35,184 nt of DNA. Origin: an uncultured Prevotella sp. Lineage in GTDB: Bacteria; Bacteroidota; Bacteroidia; Bacteroidales; Bacteroidaceae. Shown in pieces: positions 1 to 7,189 of the stretch. The translations under genes were made by a program, and so were the position numbers. Position 1 is the first letter of the stretch. The number at the start of each line of letters is the position of its first letter. Where the stretch lies: positions 1 through 35,184 of the forward strand of contig CAMJWJ010000014.1 in assembly GCA_946409435.1 (NCBI GenBank), given 5' to 3'. The notes below the pieces were generated by a model. It saw only the letters and a list, made by a program, of their open reading frames with translations, was not told where the DNA came from and made no database searches.

Positions 1-2
1 AG

Positions 3-734
3 AAATACTTTGAGCGTCTCTTTCACCTTGCCATGGACCTTAAAAAGGAGGTACCCGACTCGGTGGTACCTGCGGCGGGGATGATGCTGGCGACGATAGC
101 TGCCGGGAAGGAAGACCTGGACCGCGCCTTGTTCTACATAGACGCGATGAGGCATGCCGAAAAGATGGGCGTGCGCCTGGGTGAGGACGATGGCTACTCA
201 TTTGTGTTCGACATGTATGGCGCCTTTTTCAGCTTGACGAAAGACGAGGATGAAAGGTCGCTGTATTACATGACGGAACTACGCAATCATCTGACCAAGA
301 ACAAGAAGCAGGGAATAGAGCACACGGACTATATGACGGCCATGCTGTACGACAAACTGATGTCGAAATACATGGATATGTTCGGCGACAAACTCATAGA
401 ACTGACCATCGACGGCAAGAAGTACATCCCGATTTCCTGGGAAGAGTGGAACATCGAGAAGCCTCTCATGGGGTGGACGGAGTGGATGAAGAAAAGAGAC
501 CAAACGGAGGGAGACCAAAAGTTGGTATACTACTGCTGTGACGACGGCAAGGTCACTGACGACCTGCACTCCGAGGTGAAATACAGTTTCTACTGTAACA
601 GAGACACCAAATACGACATCAAGCTGGATGACGACACAAATGTACAGCTGATTACCGTCACGCCCGAGCGCCGCCAGCAGATGGTCGAGGCATACCGCAA
701 ATACATGAAGAAAGCAAAGAAGAACAAGAAATAA
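3..734 (+). CDS. Hypothetical protein, 5' end outside window
   Basis: The reading frame is open from the first complete codon of the window (position 3) with no upstream stop, so the ATG at 33 is probably internal and the gene starts before the window. About 243 residues are visible. The N-terminal half is helical and TPR-like in character (alternating Ala/Leu-rich helices around the segment with DRALFYIDAMRHAEKMG). The C-terminal half is mixed and acidic with several Trp residues (EEWNIEKPLMGWTEWM), and the protein ends in a Lys-rich tail (YRKYMKKAKKNKK). I see no catalytic motif and do not recognise the family. A GC-rich palindromic repeat begins directly after the stop codon. Confidence 0.7.
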   Translation, partial: KYFERLFHLAMDLKKEVPDSVVPAAGMMLATIAAGKEDLDRALFYIDAMRHAEKMGVRLGEDDGYSFVFDMYGAFFSLTKDEDERSLYYMTELRNHLTKNKKQGIEHTDYMTAMLYDKLMSKYMDMFGDKLIELTIDGKKYIPISWEEWNIEKPLMGWTEWMKKRDQTEGDQKLVYYCCDDGKVTDDLHSEVKYSFYCNRDTKYDIKLDDDTNVQLITVTPERRQQMVEAYRKYMKKAKKNKK

Positions 735-815
735 GGCCTCCCCCGACCCCTTCGAAGGAGGGGAGGAGAAACCCCACCCCTGCCCCTCCCCTTGAGGGGA
801 GCGCAGGAGTAGCAA
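735..815. repeat. GC-rich palindromic intergenic repeat
   Basis: Two adjacent inverted repeats fill the gap between the first gene and the remnant at 821. The first spans 737-766 and folds around TTCGAA (CCCC...CTTCGAAG...GGGG, imperfect). The second is a clean hairpin at 786-801 with stem CTCCCC/GGGGAG and loop TTGA. Base composition is strikingly C/G-strand-biased compared with the flanking genes. It resembles the short palindromic elements scattered between genes in many Bacteroidota. It could also serve as a terminator for the upstream gene, although no T-run follows. Confidence 0.6.
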
Positions 816-820
816 CCATT

Positions 821-1099
821 TTGAACGTGAAATTCAAGATGCCCAAGTTCGGGCGCAAACTGACTGGTGGTGGCATGGTGAAGGAACTGCTGATGACCAT
901 CCTTGCCACCACCATCTCCATCGTGCTCACCTTCGGTACGGCGCACTACATCGAAGTTCGCCAGGCTGAGCAGGCCCAACGGCAAACGGCCATGATGTTG
1001 ATTCACGATATCGATGCAAGTGTCGCCATTGTGGAATATTTGGCAGAGAGTGAAGAGAAACAAAAAAATGGGATATCAATGGAGACTCGCTTACGCTGA
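821..1099 (+). pseudogene. Truncated membrane-anchored protein remnant
   Basis: This open frame encodes about 92 residues from a TTG at 821 (or 86 from the ATG at 839). It has a basic N-terminus (KMPKFGRKL), one clear membrane segment (about residues 20-45, MVKELLMTILATTISIVLTF), and then the start of a periplasmic helical region (QTAMMLIHDIDASVAIVEYLAESEEKQ). The layout matches longer Bacteroidales proteins with one N-terminal anchor and a roughly 200-residue C-terminal domain, which is missing here. The frame runs into unrelated sequence and stops two bases before a duplicated tRNA-Ser tail (1102). I read it as a 5' fragment left by a deletion or insertion beside the tRNA. A genuine small membrane protein is possible but less likely. 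Confidence 0.5.
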
Positions 1100-1101
1100 C
1101 C

Positions 1102-1197
1102 CGAAGCTTTGAACCCTATTCTTTCTGCGGAGAGAACAACAAAGCCCCGAGGTTTCACCTCGAAGCTTTGAACCCTATTCTTTCTGCGGAGAGAACA
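1102..1197. repeat. 37-bp direct repeat containing the tRNA-Ser 3' end
   Basis: Positions 1102-1138 and 1161-1197 are identical over 37 bp (beginning CGAAGCTTTGAACC, ending GGAGAGAACA), offset by 59 bp. The second copy covers the last 11 nucleotides of the tRNA-Ser gene plus its 3' flank. The first is a free-standing partial copy. The arrangement fits either a local tandem duplication or a leftover attachment site of an element that integrated at the tRNA 3' end. Confidence 0.8.
1141..1169 (-). terminator. Rho-independent-like terminator after tRNA-Ser
   Basis: On the minus strand the sequence after tRNA-Ser folds as AAAGC-ttCGAGGT-gaa-ACCTCG-ggGCTTT, a two-part stem of 6 bp plus 5 bp with a 3-nt loop. 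A T-rich stretch (TTTGTTGTTCT) follows. The position, about 18 nt past the mature tRNA end, suits transcription termination of the tRNA. Confidence 0.7.
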
Positions 1198-1274
1198 GGA
1201 TTCGAACCTGCGAACCAGTTTTGCCGGTTACACGCTTTCCAGGCGTGCCTCTTCAACCACTCGAGCACCTCTCC
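1187..1274 (-). tRNA. tRNA-Ser (anticodon GGA)
   Basis: The minus strand folds as a class II tRNA of 88 nt. The acceptor stem is GGAGAGG/TCTCTCC (one G-T pair), the D-stem is CTC/GAG, and the anticodon stem is CACGC/GCGTG with loop CTGGAAA, giving anticodon GGA. The long variable arm AACCGG/CTGGTT with loop CAAAA is characteristic of serine tRNAs. The T-arm is GCAGG-TTCGAAT-CCTGT. The discriminator base is G, and CCA is not encoded (genomic GCAG). A TACCTTTG box lies upstream and a hairpin terminator downstream. The final 11 nt are duplicated at 1128-1138. Confidence 0.97.
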
Positions 1275-1358
1275 AAAACCATCGAAATGCTTATGTCTCC
1301 ACCACCCTCCCCCGTGTTACATGCACTGAAGGAATTGTGATTTCTCTCTAAGCGGGTG

Positions 1359-1366
1359 CAAAGGTA
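1359..1366 (-). promoter_or_regulatory. -7 box (TACCTTTG) of tRNA-Ser promoter
   Basis: The minus strand reads TACCTTTG, the Bacteroidota sigma-ABfr -7 consensus TAnnTTTG. It is about 85 nt upstream of the tRNA 5' end and points towards it. A clear TTTG -33 element is not visible. A period-7 repeat (1374-1408) occupies the -33 area. Confidence 0.6.
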
Positions 1367-1373
1367 ATAAAAT

Positions 1374-1408
1374 AAATGGGAAATGAGGAAAGAGAAATGA
1401 AAAATGCT
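1374..1408. repeat. Degenerate heptamer repeat (AAATGAG-like), 5 units
   Basis: Five consecutive 7-mers read AAATGGG, AAATGAG, GAAAGAG, AAATGAA, AAATGCT. They lie between the tatD stop codon and the promoter of tRNA-Ser. The same unit type recurs at 2282-2316 and, inverted, at 8626-8653. Confidence 0.6.
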
Positions 1409-1428
1409 TTCACTTTTAATATTCTTTA

Positions 1429-2283
1429 TCATTTCAGCCCAAAGACACGGGCCACATTAGCGTTGGTACGCGCTGCCACCTCGTCTTCGGAAACGCCGTA
1501 AGCCTCGGCTAACCGGCTGATGACATGACGGATGAAGGCTGGCTCATTGCGCTGGCCACGCATGGGAACAGGTGCCATGTAGGGAGCATCGGTCTCCAAG
1601 ACGATGCGGTCGAGCGGAACGGTGGGGCGCGACAGTTCAGCACCTGTCTGCGACGCAACCAGATGAGCCTGCGAGGCAGCTGTCCCTGACAGCGTGGCAG
1701 GCAGGTTGCTCTTCTTGAAAGTCAGCACGCCACCGATGCCCAACACAAAGCCATCAAACTCAAGCAGCTGTCGTGCCTCCTGCTCGTTACCGGTAAAACA
1801 ATGGAACACGCCTCCCGGTAATTCTCGCGCGTACCTTTTTAATATCTGCACCATCTCGTTCTGCGCCTTCCTACAGTGTATCATGAGGGGCAGACGAGTC
1901 TCCACAGACCAGCGGACCTGCTCTTCAAAGGCTTCAAGCTGCTGCTGTTCGTAATCGCGGCTCCAATAGAAATCAAGGCCTACCTCGCCGATGGCCAGGA
2001 CCCTAGACTTGGAACTATGAGCTTGGTCTTTTATGAGATGTCCTATCTCGGTCAATACCTCACGCCAGTCGTCGCGCACCTCTTCGGGATGCAAGCCAAG
2101 CATAGGCCGGCAGAAGTCGGGAAACTGCTGACAGACATTCAGCACCGTGCTGCACGATTTCAGGTCGATGGCCGGAATAAACACCTGTGTACAGCCAGCC
2201 TCACGGGCCCGCTGCACGACAGACTCACGATCTATAGCAAACTCCTCGCCATCCAAATGGCAGTGGGTATCAATGTAGTTCAA
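1429..2283 (-). CDS. tatD: TatD family metal-dependent hydrolase (DNase)
   Basis: The 284-residue protein has the amidohydrolase-type TIM-barrel metal motifs of TatD: HCHLD at residues 7-11, GEVGLDFYW in the middle, HCRKAQ, HCFTG and the C-terminal ETDAPY. TatD enzymes are Mg-dependent 3'-5' exonucleases linked to DNA repair and quality control. A short insertion of about 25 residues rich in Ala/Ser/Gln (around AASQAHLVASQTG) precedes the LDRIVLETDAP motif. The only suitable start is a TTG at 2283, giving MNYIDTHCHLD, which fits the family N-terminus. No in-frame ATG lies between it and the polyprenyl synthase stop 35 bp upstream. It is the last gene of the apparent tonB-synthase-tatD unit. 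Confidence 0.93.
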   Translation of the reverse strand: MNYIDTHCHLDGEEFAIDRESVVQRAREAGCTQVFIPAIDLKSCSTVLNVCQQFPDFCRPMLGLHPEEVRDDWREVLTEIGHLIKDQAHSSKSRVLAIGEVGLDFYWSRDYEQQQLEAFEEQVRWSVETRLPLMIHCRKAQNEMVQILKRYARELPGGVFHCFTGNEQEARQLLEFDGFVLGIGGVLTFKKSNLPATLSGTAASQAHLVASQTGAELSRPTVPLDRIVLETDAPYMAPVPMRGQRNEPAFIRHVISRLAEAYGVSEDEVAARTNANVARVFGLK

Positions 2284-2316
2284 ATGAGAAATGTAAAATG
2301 AGAAATGAGAAACGAA
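2282..2316. repeat. Degenerate heptamer repeat (AAATGAG), 5 units
   Basis: Units read AAATGAG, AAATGTA, AAATGAG, AAATGAG, AAACGAA. The repeat fills practically the whole gap between the polyprenyl synthase stop codon (2319) and the tatD start. The tatD TTG start codon overlaps its edge. Confidence 0.75.
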
Positions 2317-2318
2317 AA

Positions 2319-3299
2319 TTACTTGTTACGATGCAGAAGTTCATTCATGTAGTCGCTCAAAGCTTGCTTCCGCTCGTCAGGGACATTGATTTCGGCAAGC
2401 GTCGTGCGAGCCAGTCCAAAGTAGTGATTGATCTTCTCCTCGCAGAGTTGGCGGATGCCTATCTCGTCGTAGAGGCGTGTAATGGCGGCCACCTTCTCCT
2501 GCCTGTCGAACGTAGTGGCTGTAAGCCAGCGGTCCAGCTCCTGTCGCTGACTGTCATTGGCACGATTGACAGCATTGATAAGCATGTAGGTCTTTTTGTT
2601 CGACGTGATGTCACCGCCGATAGCCTTGCCGAACACCTTTGGGTCGCCATATACGTCGAGCAGGTCGTCCTGCAACTGGAAAGCCAGTCCCACTTGTTCG
2701 CCCAGCCGGTACAACCGGTCAGCATCCTCTTGAGGAGCATCGGCCAGAAGGGCACCGATCTTCAGTGCACAGGCCAGCAGCACTGACGTCTTCAGGCGAA
2801 TCATCTCGATGTACTCTTCCTCCGTGACATCGTTGCGCGTCTCGAAAGCCATGTCGTACTCCTGCCCCTCGCCTATCTCCAGAGCTGTAACGGTAAAGAG
2901 GTCCATCACCTGCTGCAGCTTGTCGGCCGGCACCTGTTGCATGCGCTGGTAGGCCAGCACCAGCATGGAGTCGCCCGAGAGGATAGCCTTGTTGGCATCC
3001 CAGCGGCGGTGTACGGTCTCATGGCCGCGCCGCACGTCGGCATTGTCCATCAGGTCGTCGTGCAACAGCGTATAGTTATGGTACGTCTCGATGCCGCATG
3101 CCGGCATCAGTATCTTCTCTGGCTGTTCCTGCCATAGGTTATAGCCCAACAGCATCAGCACGGGGCGTATGCGCTTGCCGCCCAGCGACAGGACGTACTT
3201 GACAGGTTCATAGAGCGATGCCGGCTGGCGGTCGTAGGGCAGCTGGTCCAGGTATTGGTTGACCATCTGCAGGATTTCGTTGGATGTCAGTTGTTTCAT
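2319..3299 (-). CDS. Polyprenyl diphosphate synthase (FPP/GGPP-type)
   Basis: This 326-residue protein is an all-helical trans-isoprenyl diphosphate synthase that condenses isopentenyl diphosphate with allylic diphosphates. The GGKRIRP substrate-binding motif is at residues 40-46. The first Asp-rich motif DDLMD is at 81-85, followed by ADVRRG, and the second, DDLLD, is at 211-215 (FQLQDDLLDVYGD). A K-T pair in RLKTSVLL (about 169-171) is also conserved. Both metal-binding motifs are intact. The product chain length cannot be settled by eye; Tyr and His at the positions just before the first DDxxD suggest a short-chain (C15-C20) enzyme. It sits 55 bp downstream of tonB and 35 bp upstream of tatD on the same strand, so co-transcription is likely. 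Confidence 0.92.
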   Translation of the reverse strand: MKQLTSNEILQMVNQYLDQLPYDRQPASLYEPVKYVLSLGGKRIRPVLMLLGYNLWQEQPEKILMPACGIETYHNYTLLHDDLMDNADVRRGHETVHRRWDANKAILSGDSMLVLAYQRMQQVPADKLQQVMDLFTVTALEIGEGQEYDMAFETRNDVTEEEYIEMIRLKTSVLLACALKIGALLADAPQEDADRLYRLGEQVGLAFQLQDDLLDVYGDPKVFGKAIGGDITSNKKTYMLINAVNRANDSQRQELDRWLTATTFDRQEKVAAITRLYDEIGIRQLCEEKINHYFGLARTTLAEINVPDERKQALSDYMNELLHRNK

Positions 3300-3317
3300 A
3301 TCTTTTCTTGTTTTTCT

Positions 3318-3357
3318 GAATATCGGAATAATGGAATATCGGAATACCGAGATATTA
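3318..3357. repeat. Degenerate octamer repeat (GAATATCG-like), 5 units
   Basis: Five 8-mers read GAATATCG, GAATAATG, GAATATCG, GAATACCG, AGATATTA. They span the gap between tonB and the polyprenyl synthase gene, and the tonB stop codon (3355-3357) lies in the last unit. The period here is 8, not 7. Confidence 0.65.
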
Positions 3358-4065
3358 GAGTTTGAAGACGATGGGTATGCACACCTTGGTGCGACACGGC
3401 TGGTCGTTCTGGATGCCAGGTTCCCACTTCGGCATCATGCGTAGCACACGCAACGCCTCGCGGTCACACTCCGGCGACAACGACTGGGTGATGTTGATAC
3501 CCGTCACCGAGCCGTCTTTCTCGATATAGAATACCGCCACCACCTTGCCTTGTATCTTCCGGTTGCGTGCCCCAGGCGGATAGCGCAGGTTACGGGTGAG
3601 CCACTTCATCAGTTCAACGGCACCACCAGGATATTTCGGCAGATCCTCTACGACATGGAAGTTCAGCGGATTGGCCGGGTCGACGTCCAGCGGTGCCAGC
3701 GGCTTGTCGTCTTCCTGCTGCTGCAGGTCCTTCAGCAGCGTCTCGTCGTCCTCCTCGCCTTCGCCTTCCAGCAGTTCTTCGGTCTCCTGCTGCTCTATGG
3801 CATCGTCGACCACGTTCAGCTGTTCAGCCTTTTCGACCAGCTGCTTCTCCTGCAGTTGCGTGACGGTCTCGAGATTCTCCATCGGCACCAGCTCGCTCTC
3901 GTGCATCAACTCGTCGAGGTCAATGGGCTCCACCTCGTCGACAGCATCAGCTGACGACCACTCCAACGACACGTAGCAGACAGCCAGCACAAAGACCAGC
4001 CCCAGTAGGAAACCAGTGGTTCGTCTCTGCTCCATATCAGCCTGCAGTGTCTTCTTTTGTTCCAT
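3355..4065 (-). CDS. TonB family energy transducer
   Basis: The 236-residue protein has a short cytoplasmic N-terminus, one membrane segment (about residues 18-36, GFLLGLVFVLAVCYVSL) and a long acidic, Glu/Gln/Asp-rich periplasmic linker (about 40-125). It ends in a TonB C-terminal domain (about 145-236) with KYPGGAVELMKWL, NLRYP, GKVVAVFYIEKDGSV and REALRVLRMMPKWEPG, all hallmarks of Bacteroidota TonB proteins. It would couple the ExbB/ExbD proton-driven motor to outer-membrane TonB-dependent transporters. The linker is acidic rather than the Pro/Lys-rich type of E. coli TonB. The gene is first in a minus-strand unit and is transcribed divergently from porQ. Confidence 0.92.
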   Translation of the reverse strand: MEQKKTLQADMEQRRTTGFLLGLVFVLAVCYVSLEWSSADAVDEVEPIDLDELMHESELVPMENLETVTQLQEKQLVEKAEQLNVVDDAIEQQETEELLEGEGEEDDETLLKDLQQQEDDKPLAPLDVDPANPLNFHVVEDLPKYPGGAVELMKWLTRNLRYPPGARNRKIQGKVVAVFYIEKDGSVTGINITQSLSPECDREALRVLRMMPKWEPGIQNDQPCRTKVCIPIVFKL

Positions 4066-4105
4066 TTATTGCAATAAATTACGCAATATTCCGTTTTTGA
4101 TGGTG

Positions 4106-4113
4106 CAAAGTTA
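4106..4113 (-). promoter_or_regulatory. -7 box (TAACTTTG) of tonB promoter
   Basis: The minus strand reads TAACTTTG, matching TAnnTTTG, 40 bp upstream of the tonB ATG. The -33 element is not obvious in the T-rich stretch upstream. Confidence 0.6.
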
Positions 4114-4135
4114 CTCATTTTTAATAAAAAAACAC

Positions 4136-4143
4136 TAACTTTG
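4136..4143 (+). promoter_or_regulatory. -7 box (TAACTTTG) of porQ promoter
   Basis: The plus strand reads TAACTTTGC, the Bacteroidota -7 consensus, 20 bp upstream of the porQ ATG. It faces away from the tonB box 22 bp to the left, giving a compact divergent promoter region with an A/T-rich core. Confidence 0.7.
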
Positions 4144-4163
4144 CAACGGAAATAACAAAATAG

Positions 4164-5108
4164 ATGAAAAAAGCATTCATTATCGGCATATTGTTGCTGT
4201 CGTTCTGCAGCGTACAGGCGCAGGAGAGCAAGGAGGTATACAGCTTCCTGAGGCTGCCTGTCAGTGCTCATGCAGCAGCGCTTGGCGGCGACAACATCAC
4301 ACTGACCGACGACGACCCGACGGTCATCTTCCACAATCCTGCTCTCATCCGACAGGTGAGCAGCAACAGTATCAACCTCAACTTCATGACCTACATGGAG
4401 GGCACCAAGACGGCTTCTGCCTCGTTTGTCAGGTCTGTGAAGGACAAGGCGTCATGGGGTGTCAGCGCACAATACATGGACTACGGTTCGATGAAAGAAA
4501 CCACCATCGACAACGAGGACCTGGGTACATTCTCTGCCAAGGACATTGCGCTGGCAGGCACCTTTGCCTACAAGCTTAGCAACAAGATCAACGGTGGTAT
4601 CACGGCTCGCTTCATATCTTCCTCGATTGCGAGTTACTCTTCTGCTGCCATTGCCGTCGACCTGGGACTCAACTACGTAGACAGCATTGGCAACTGGTCG
4701 GTATCATTGGTTGCCAAGAACCTTGGCGGACAGATATCAGCCTATGACGACGAGTTTGAGCGCATCCCGTTAGACGTCCAGTTAGGTGTCTCGAAGCGTC
4801 TCGTCGGTTCACCGCTGCGCCTGCATGCTACCCTGTACAGATTGAACAACTGGGACCAGGGATTCATCAAGCACCTGGCTGTCGGTGCCGACCTGCTGCT
4901 CGGCCACGGCATCTATGTGGCTGCCGGCTACAACTTCCGCCGTTCCAGCGAGATGAAGATAGAAGACGACGAAGGTAAGAGCAACCACGGTGCCGGCCTG
5001 TCGCTTGGCGGTGGCATCCAGCTGCAGCGCTTCAAGTTACAGCTGGGCTATGCCAAGTACCACGTTTCGGCATCCTCACTATTAGTCAACGTCACTTATT
5101 CCTTATGA
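4164..5108 (+). CDS. porQ: Type IX secretion system protein PorQ
   Basis: The 314-residue protein has an N-terminal signal peptide ([19 protein letters not shown]) and an outer-membrane beta-barrel-like body with the features of PorQ. Near the start is [15 protein letters not shown], followed by NPALI and long amphipathic strands, and it ends in a C-terminal aromatic strand (VNVTYSL). PorQ acts at the outer membrane with PorU, PorV and PorZ in attaching T9SS cargo to the cell surface. In Porphyromonas gingivalis porQ is followed by cmk, as I recall, and the same neighbour is seen here with a 4-bp ATGA overlap. This context strengthens the assignment. The alternative would be another PorV/FadL-like barrel of unknown role. 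Confidence 0.85.
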   Translation: MKKAFIIGILLLSFCSVQAQESKEVYSFLRLPVSAHAAALGGDNITLTDDDPTVIFHNPALIRQVSSNSINLNFMTYMEGTKTASASFVRSVKDKASWGVSAQYMDYGSMKETTIDNEDLGTFSAKDIALAGTFAYKLSNKINGGITARFISSSIASYSSAAIAVDLGLNYVDSIGNWSVSLVAKNLGGQISAYDDEFERIPLDVQLGVSKRLVGSPLRLHATLYRLNNWDQGFIKHLAVGADLLLGHGIYVAAGYNFRRSSEMKIEDDEGKSNHGAGLSLGGGIQLQRFKLQLGYAKYHVSASSLLVNVTYSL

Positions 5109-7108
5109 AAAAGATTACTATAGCTATTGATGGCCATTCGTCGTGCGGCAAGAGCACGATGGCCAAGGACCTGGCCCGCGAGGTGGGCTATGTTTACGTC
5201 GACACCGGTGCCATGTACCGCGCCGTCACCCTCTACGCACTCCGTCATGGACTGTTCACCGACGGTGCTATCGACGAAGATGGGCTGCGTCGCCAGATGG
5301 CCGACATACATATCTCGTTTGAGTTCAACCCAGCGACAGGGCGCCCCGACACCTACCTGAACGGTGAGCTGATTGAGCACGACATCCGTACCATGGAGGT
5401 CAGCAACCACGTCAGCCCCATTGCCACACTGGGCTTTGTCCGCGAGGCCATGGTAGCCCAACAGCAACAGATGGGCAAGGACAAGGGTGTCGTGATGGAT
5501 GGCCGCGACATCGGCACCGTCGTGTTCCCCGATGCCGAACTGAAGATCTTCGTCACCGCCTCGGCCGAGGTGCGTGCCCAGCGCCGTTTCGACGAGCTGA
5601 AGCAGAAGGGCATGGAGGCCGACTACGACGAGATACTGAAGAACGTGCAGGAGCGCGACTACATCGACTCGCACCGCGAGGTGTCGCCGCTGCGCAAGGC
5701 CGACGACGCCATCGAGCTGGACAACAGCAACATGACCATTGACGGCCAGAAAGAATGGCTCATGGAACGATTCCGCGAGGCCGTGCAGGCCAAGCGTATC
5801 CTGCTGTTAGGCAGTGGCGGCCGCGAGCACGCCCTGGCGTGGAAGATAGCCCAAAGCCCACGGTGCAGCAAGCTGTTCATCGCCCCAGGCAACGCCGGCA
5901 CGTCACAGTGCGGGCAGAACGTAGCCATGAAGGCCGACGACTTCGAGGCTATCAAAAAGTTCTGCGTAGAGCAGCAGATAGACATGGTGGTGGTTGGTCC
6001 CGAGGACCCGTTGGTGAAAGGCATCTACGACGACATGAAGGCCGACCCGCGCACCAAGGACATTCCTGTCATCGGACCGTCGAAGCAGGGTGCAGTACTC
6101 GAAGGTTCCAAAGACTTCGCCAAAGGGTTCATGCAGCGTCACCACATTCCCACCGCCCGCTATGCCACCTTCACTCCCTCTACCCTACAGGAAGGTTGCG
6201 CATTCCTGGAAACACTGCAGCCACCCTACGTGCTGAAGGCCGACGGACTGTGTGCCGGCAAGGGAGTGCTGATACTGCCTACGCTTGACGAGGCCAAGCG
6301 GGAACTGAAGGATATGCTGGGCGGCATGTTCGGTGATGCCAGCAACCGCGTGGTCATTGAGGAGTTTCTCAGCGGCATCGAGTGCAGCGTTTTCGTGCTG
6401 ACCGACGGCGACCACTATAAGATACTGCCAGAGGCCAAGGACTACAAACGCATCGGCGAGGGCGACACCGGCCTGAACACGGGCGGCATGGGTAGTGTCA
6501 GTCCCGTACCGTTTGCCACGAGCGAATGGATGCAGCAGGTTGACGACCGTATCATACGGCCCACCGTCGAGGGACTGAAGGCTGAAGGCATCCTCTACAA
6601 GGGCTTTATCTTCTTCGGACTCATCAACGCCAAAAGGCCGACAGCCGACGGACAGTACACCCTGGAGCCGATGGTCATCGAATACAACTGCCGCATGGGA
6701 GACCCCGAGACTGAGACCGTCATGCTGCGTCTGAAGTCCGACATCGTGGAACTGTTCGAGGGTGTGGCCGAAGGCCGTCTTGACCAATACTCCGTCGAGT
6801 TTGACGAGCGGGCTGCTGTCTGCGTCATGTTGGTCAGCGGTGGCTATCCGCAGGCTTACCAGAAAGGCTACCCCATCAGCGGCATTGACAAAATAGGTGA
6901 CGGAAGCGGACAACAGGTACGTACCGTTGTCTTCCACGCCGGCACCACGGTAAAGGAAGGTCAGGTAGTCACCAATGGCGGCCGCGTCATCGCTGTCTCG
7001 TCATACGGCAAGGACAAGGCCGAGGCGCTACAGCGCTCTTTCGAGGCTGCCCAGAAGATTGAGTTCACCGACCGCTATTTCCGCCGTGACATCGGGGCAG
7101 ACCTATAG
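5105..7108 (+). CDS. Bifunctional fusion: cytidylate kinase (Cmk) - phosphoribosylamine-glycine ligase (PurD)
   Basis: One uninterrupted 667-codon frame encodes two complete enzymes. Residues 1 to about 226 form a (d)CMP kinase with P-loop GHSSCGKST (10-18), [21 protein letters not shown] and a normal C-terminus ([14 protein letters not shown]). Residues about 229-667 form PurD (GAR synthetase), the ATP-grasp enzyme joining glycine to phosphoribosylamine in purine synthesis. It has [12 protein letters not shown] (236-247), [19 protein letters not shown] and [12 protein letters not shown], and the normal end [11 protein letters not shown]. The join ([16 protein letters not shown]) has no linker, stop or ATG; a GTG at 5783 (Val227) is the only possible restart. 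The gene overlaps porQ by ATGA. Each half matches the usual length of its family (about 225 and 430 residues). Confidence 0.92.
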   Translation: MKKITIAIDGHSSCGKSTMAKDLAREVGYVYVDTGAMYRAVTLYALRHGLFTDGAIDEDGLRRQMADIHISFEFNPATGRPDTYLNGELIEHDIRTMEVSNHVSPIATLGFVREAMVAQQQQMGKDKGVVMDGRDIGTVVFPDAELKIFVTASAEVRAQRRFDELKQKGMEADYDEILKNVQERDYIDSHREVSPLRKADDAIELDNSNMTIDGQKEWLMERFREAVQAKRILLLGSGGREHALAWKIAQSPRCSKLFIAPGNAGTSQCGQNVAMKADDFEAIKKFCVEQQIDMVVVGPEDPLVKGIYDDMKADPRTKDIPVIGPSKQGAVLEGSKDFAKGFMQRHHIPTARYATFTPSTLQEGCAFLETLQPPYVLKADGLCAGKGVLILPTLDEAKRELKDMLGGMFGDASNRVVIEEFLSGIECSVFVLTDGDHYKILPEAKDYKRIGEGDTGLNTGGMGSVSPVPFATSEWMQQVDDRIIRPTVEGLKAEGILYKGFIFFGLINAKRPTADGQYTLEPMVIEYNCRMGDPETETVMLRLKSDIVELFEGVAEGRLDQYSVEFDERAAVCVMLVSGGYPQAYQKGYPISGIDKIGDGSGQQVRTVVFHAGTTVKEGQVVTNGGRVIAVSSYGKDKAEALQRSFEAAQKIEFTDRYFRRDIGADL

Positions 7109-7110
7109 CA

Positions 7111-7187
7111 CAGTTCAGAGTTTATAGTTCAGAGTTCAGAGTTCAGAGTTCAGAGTTCAGAGTTCAGAGTTAATAGTTAATAGTTGG
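7111..7187. repeat. Heptamer tandem repeat (GAGTTCA), 11 units
   Basis: Eleven contiguous 7-mers run from just after the purD stop to just before the next ATG (7190). They read CAGTTCA, GAGTTTA, TAGTTCA, then GAGTTCA five times in a row, GAGTTAA, TAGTTAA, TAGTTGG. This is the most regular of the period-7 arrays in the window, and it occupies the entire intergenic gap. Confidence 0.9.
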
Positions 7188-7189
7188 GA

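Noticed and set aside
5770..5800. Possible missed frameshift separating cmk from purD
   Set aside because: The frame is continuous, both proteins are complete on either side, and there is no homopolymer at the join. I kept the fusion, noting raw reads as the decisive check.
6185..6937. 250-residue open frame on the minus strand opposite purD
   Set aside because: It is antisense to the conserved ATP-grasp region of PurD and shows no family features.
7111..7187. Possible CRISPR-like array
   Set aside because: The units are 7 bp with no spacers, and no cas genes are present. It is a short tandem repeat.
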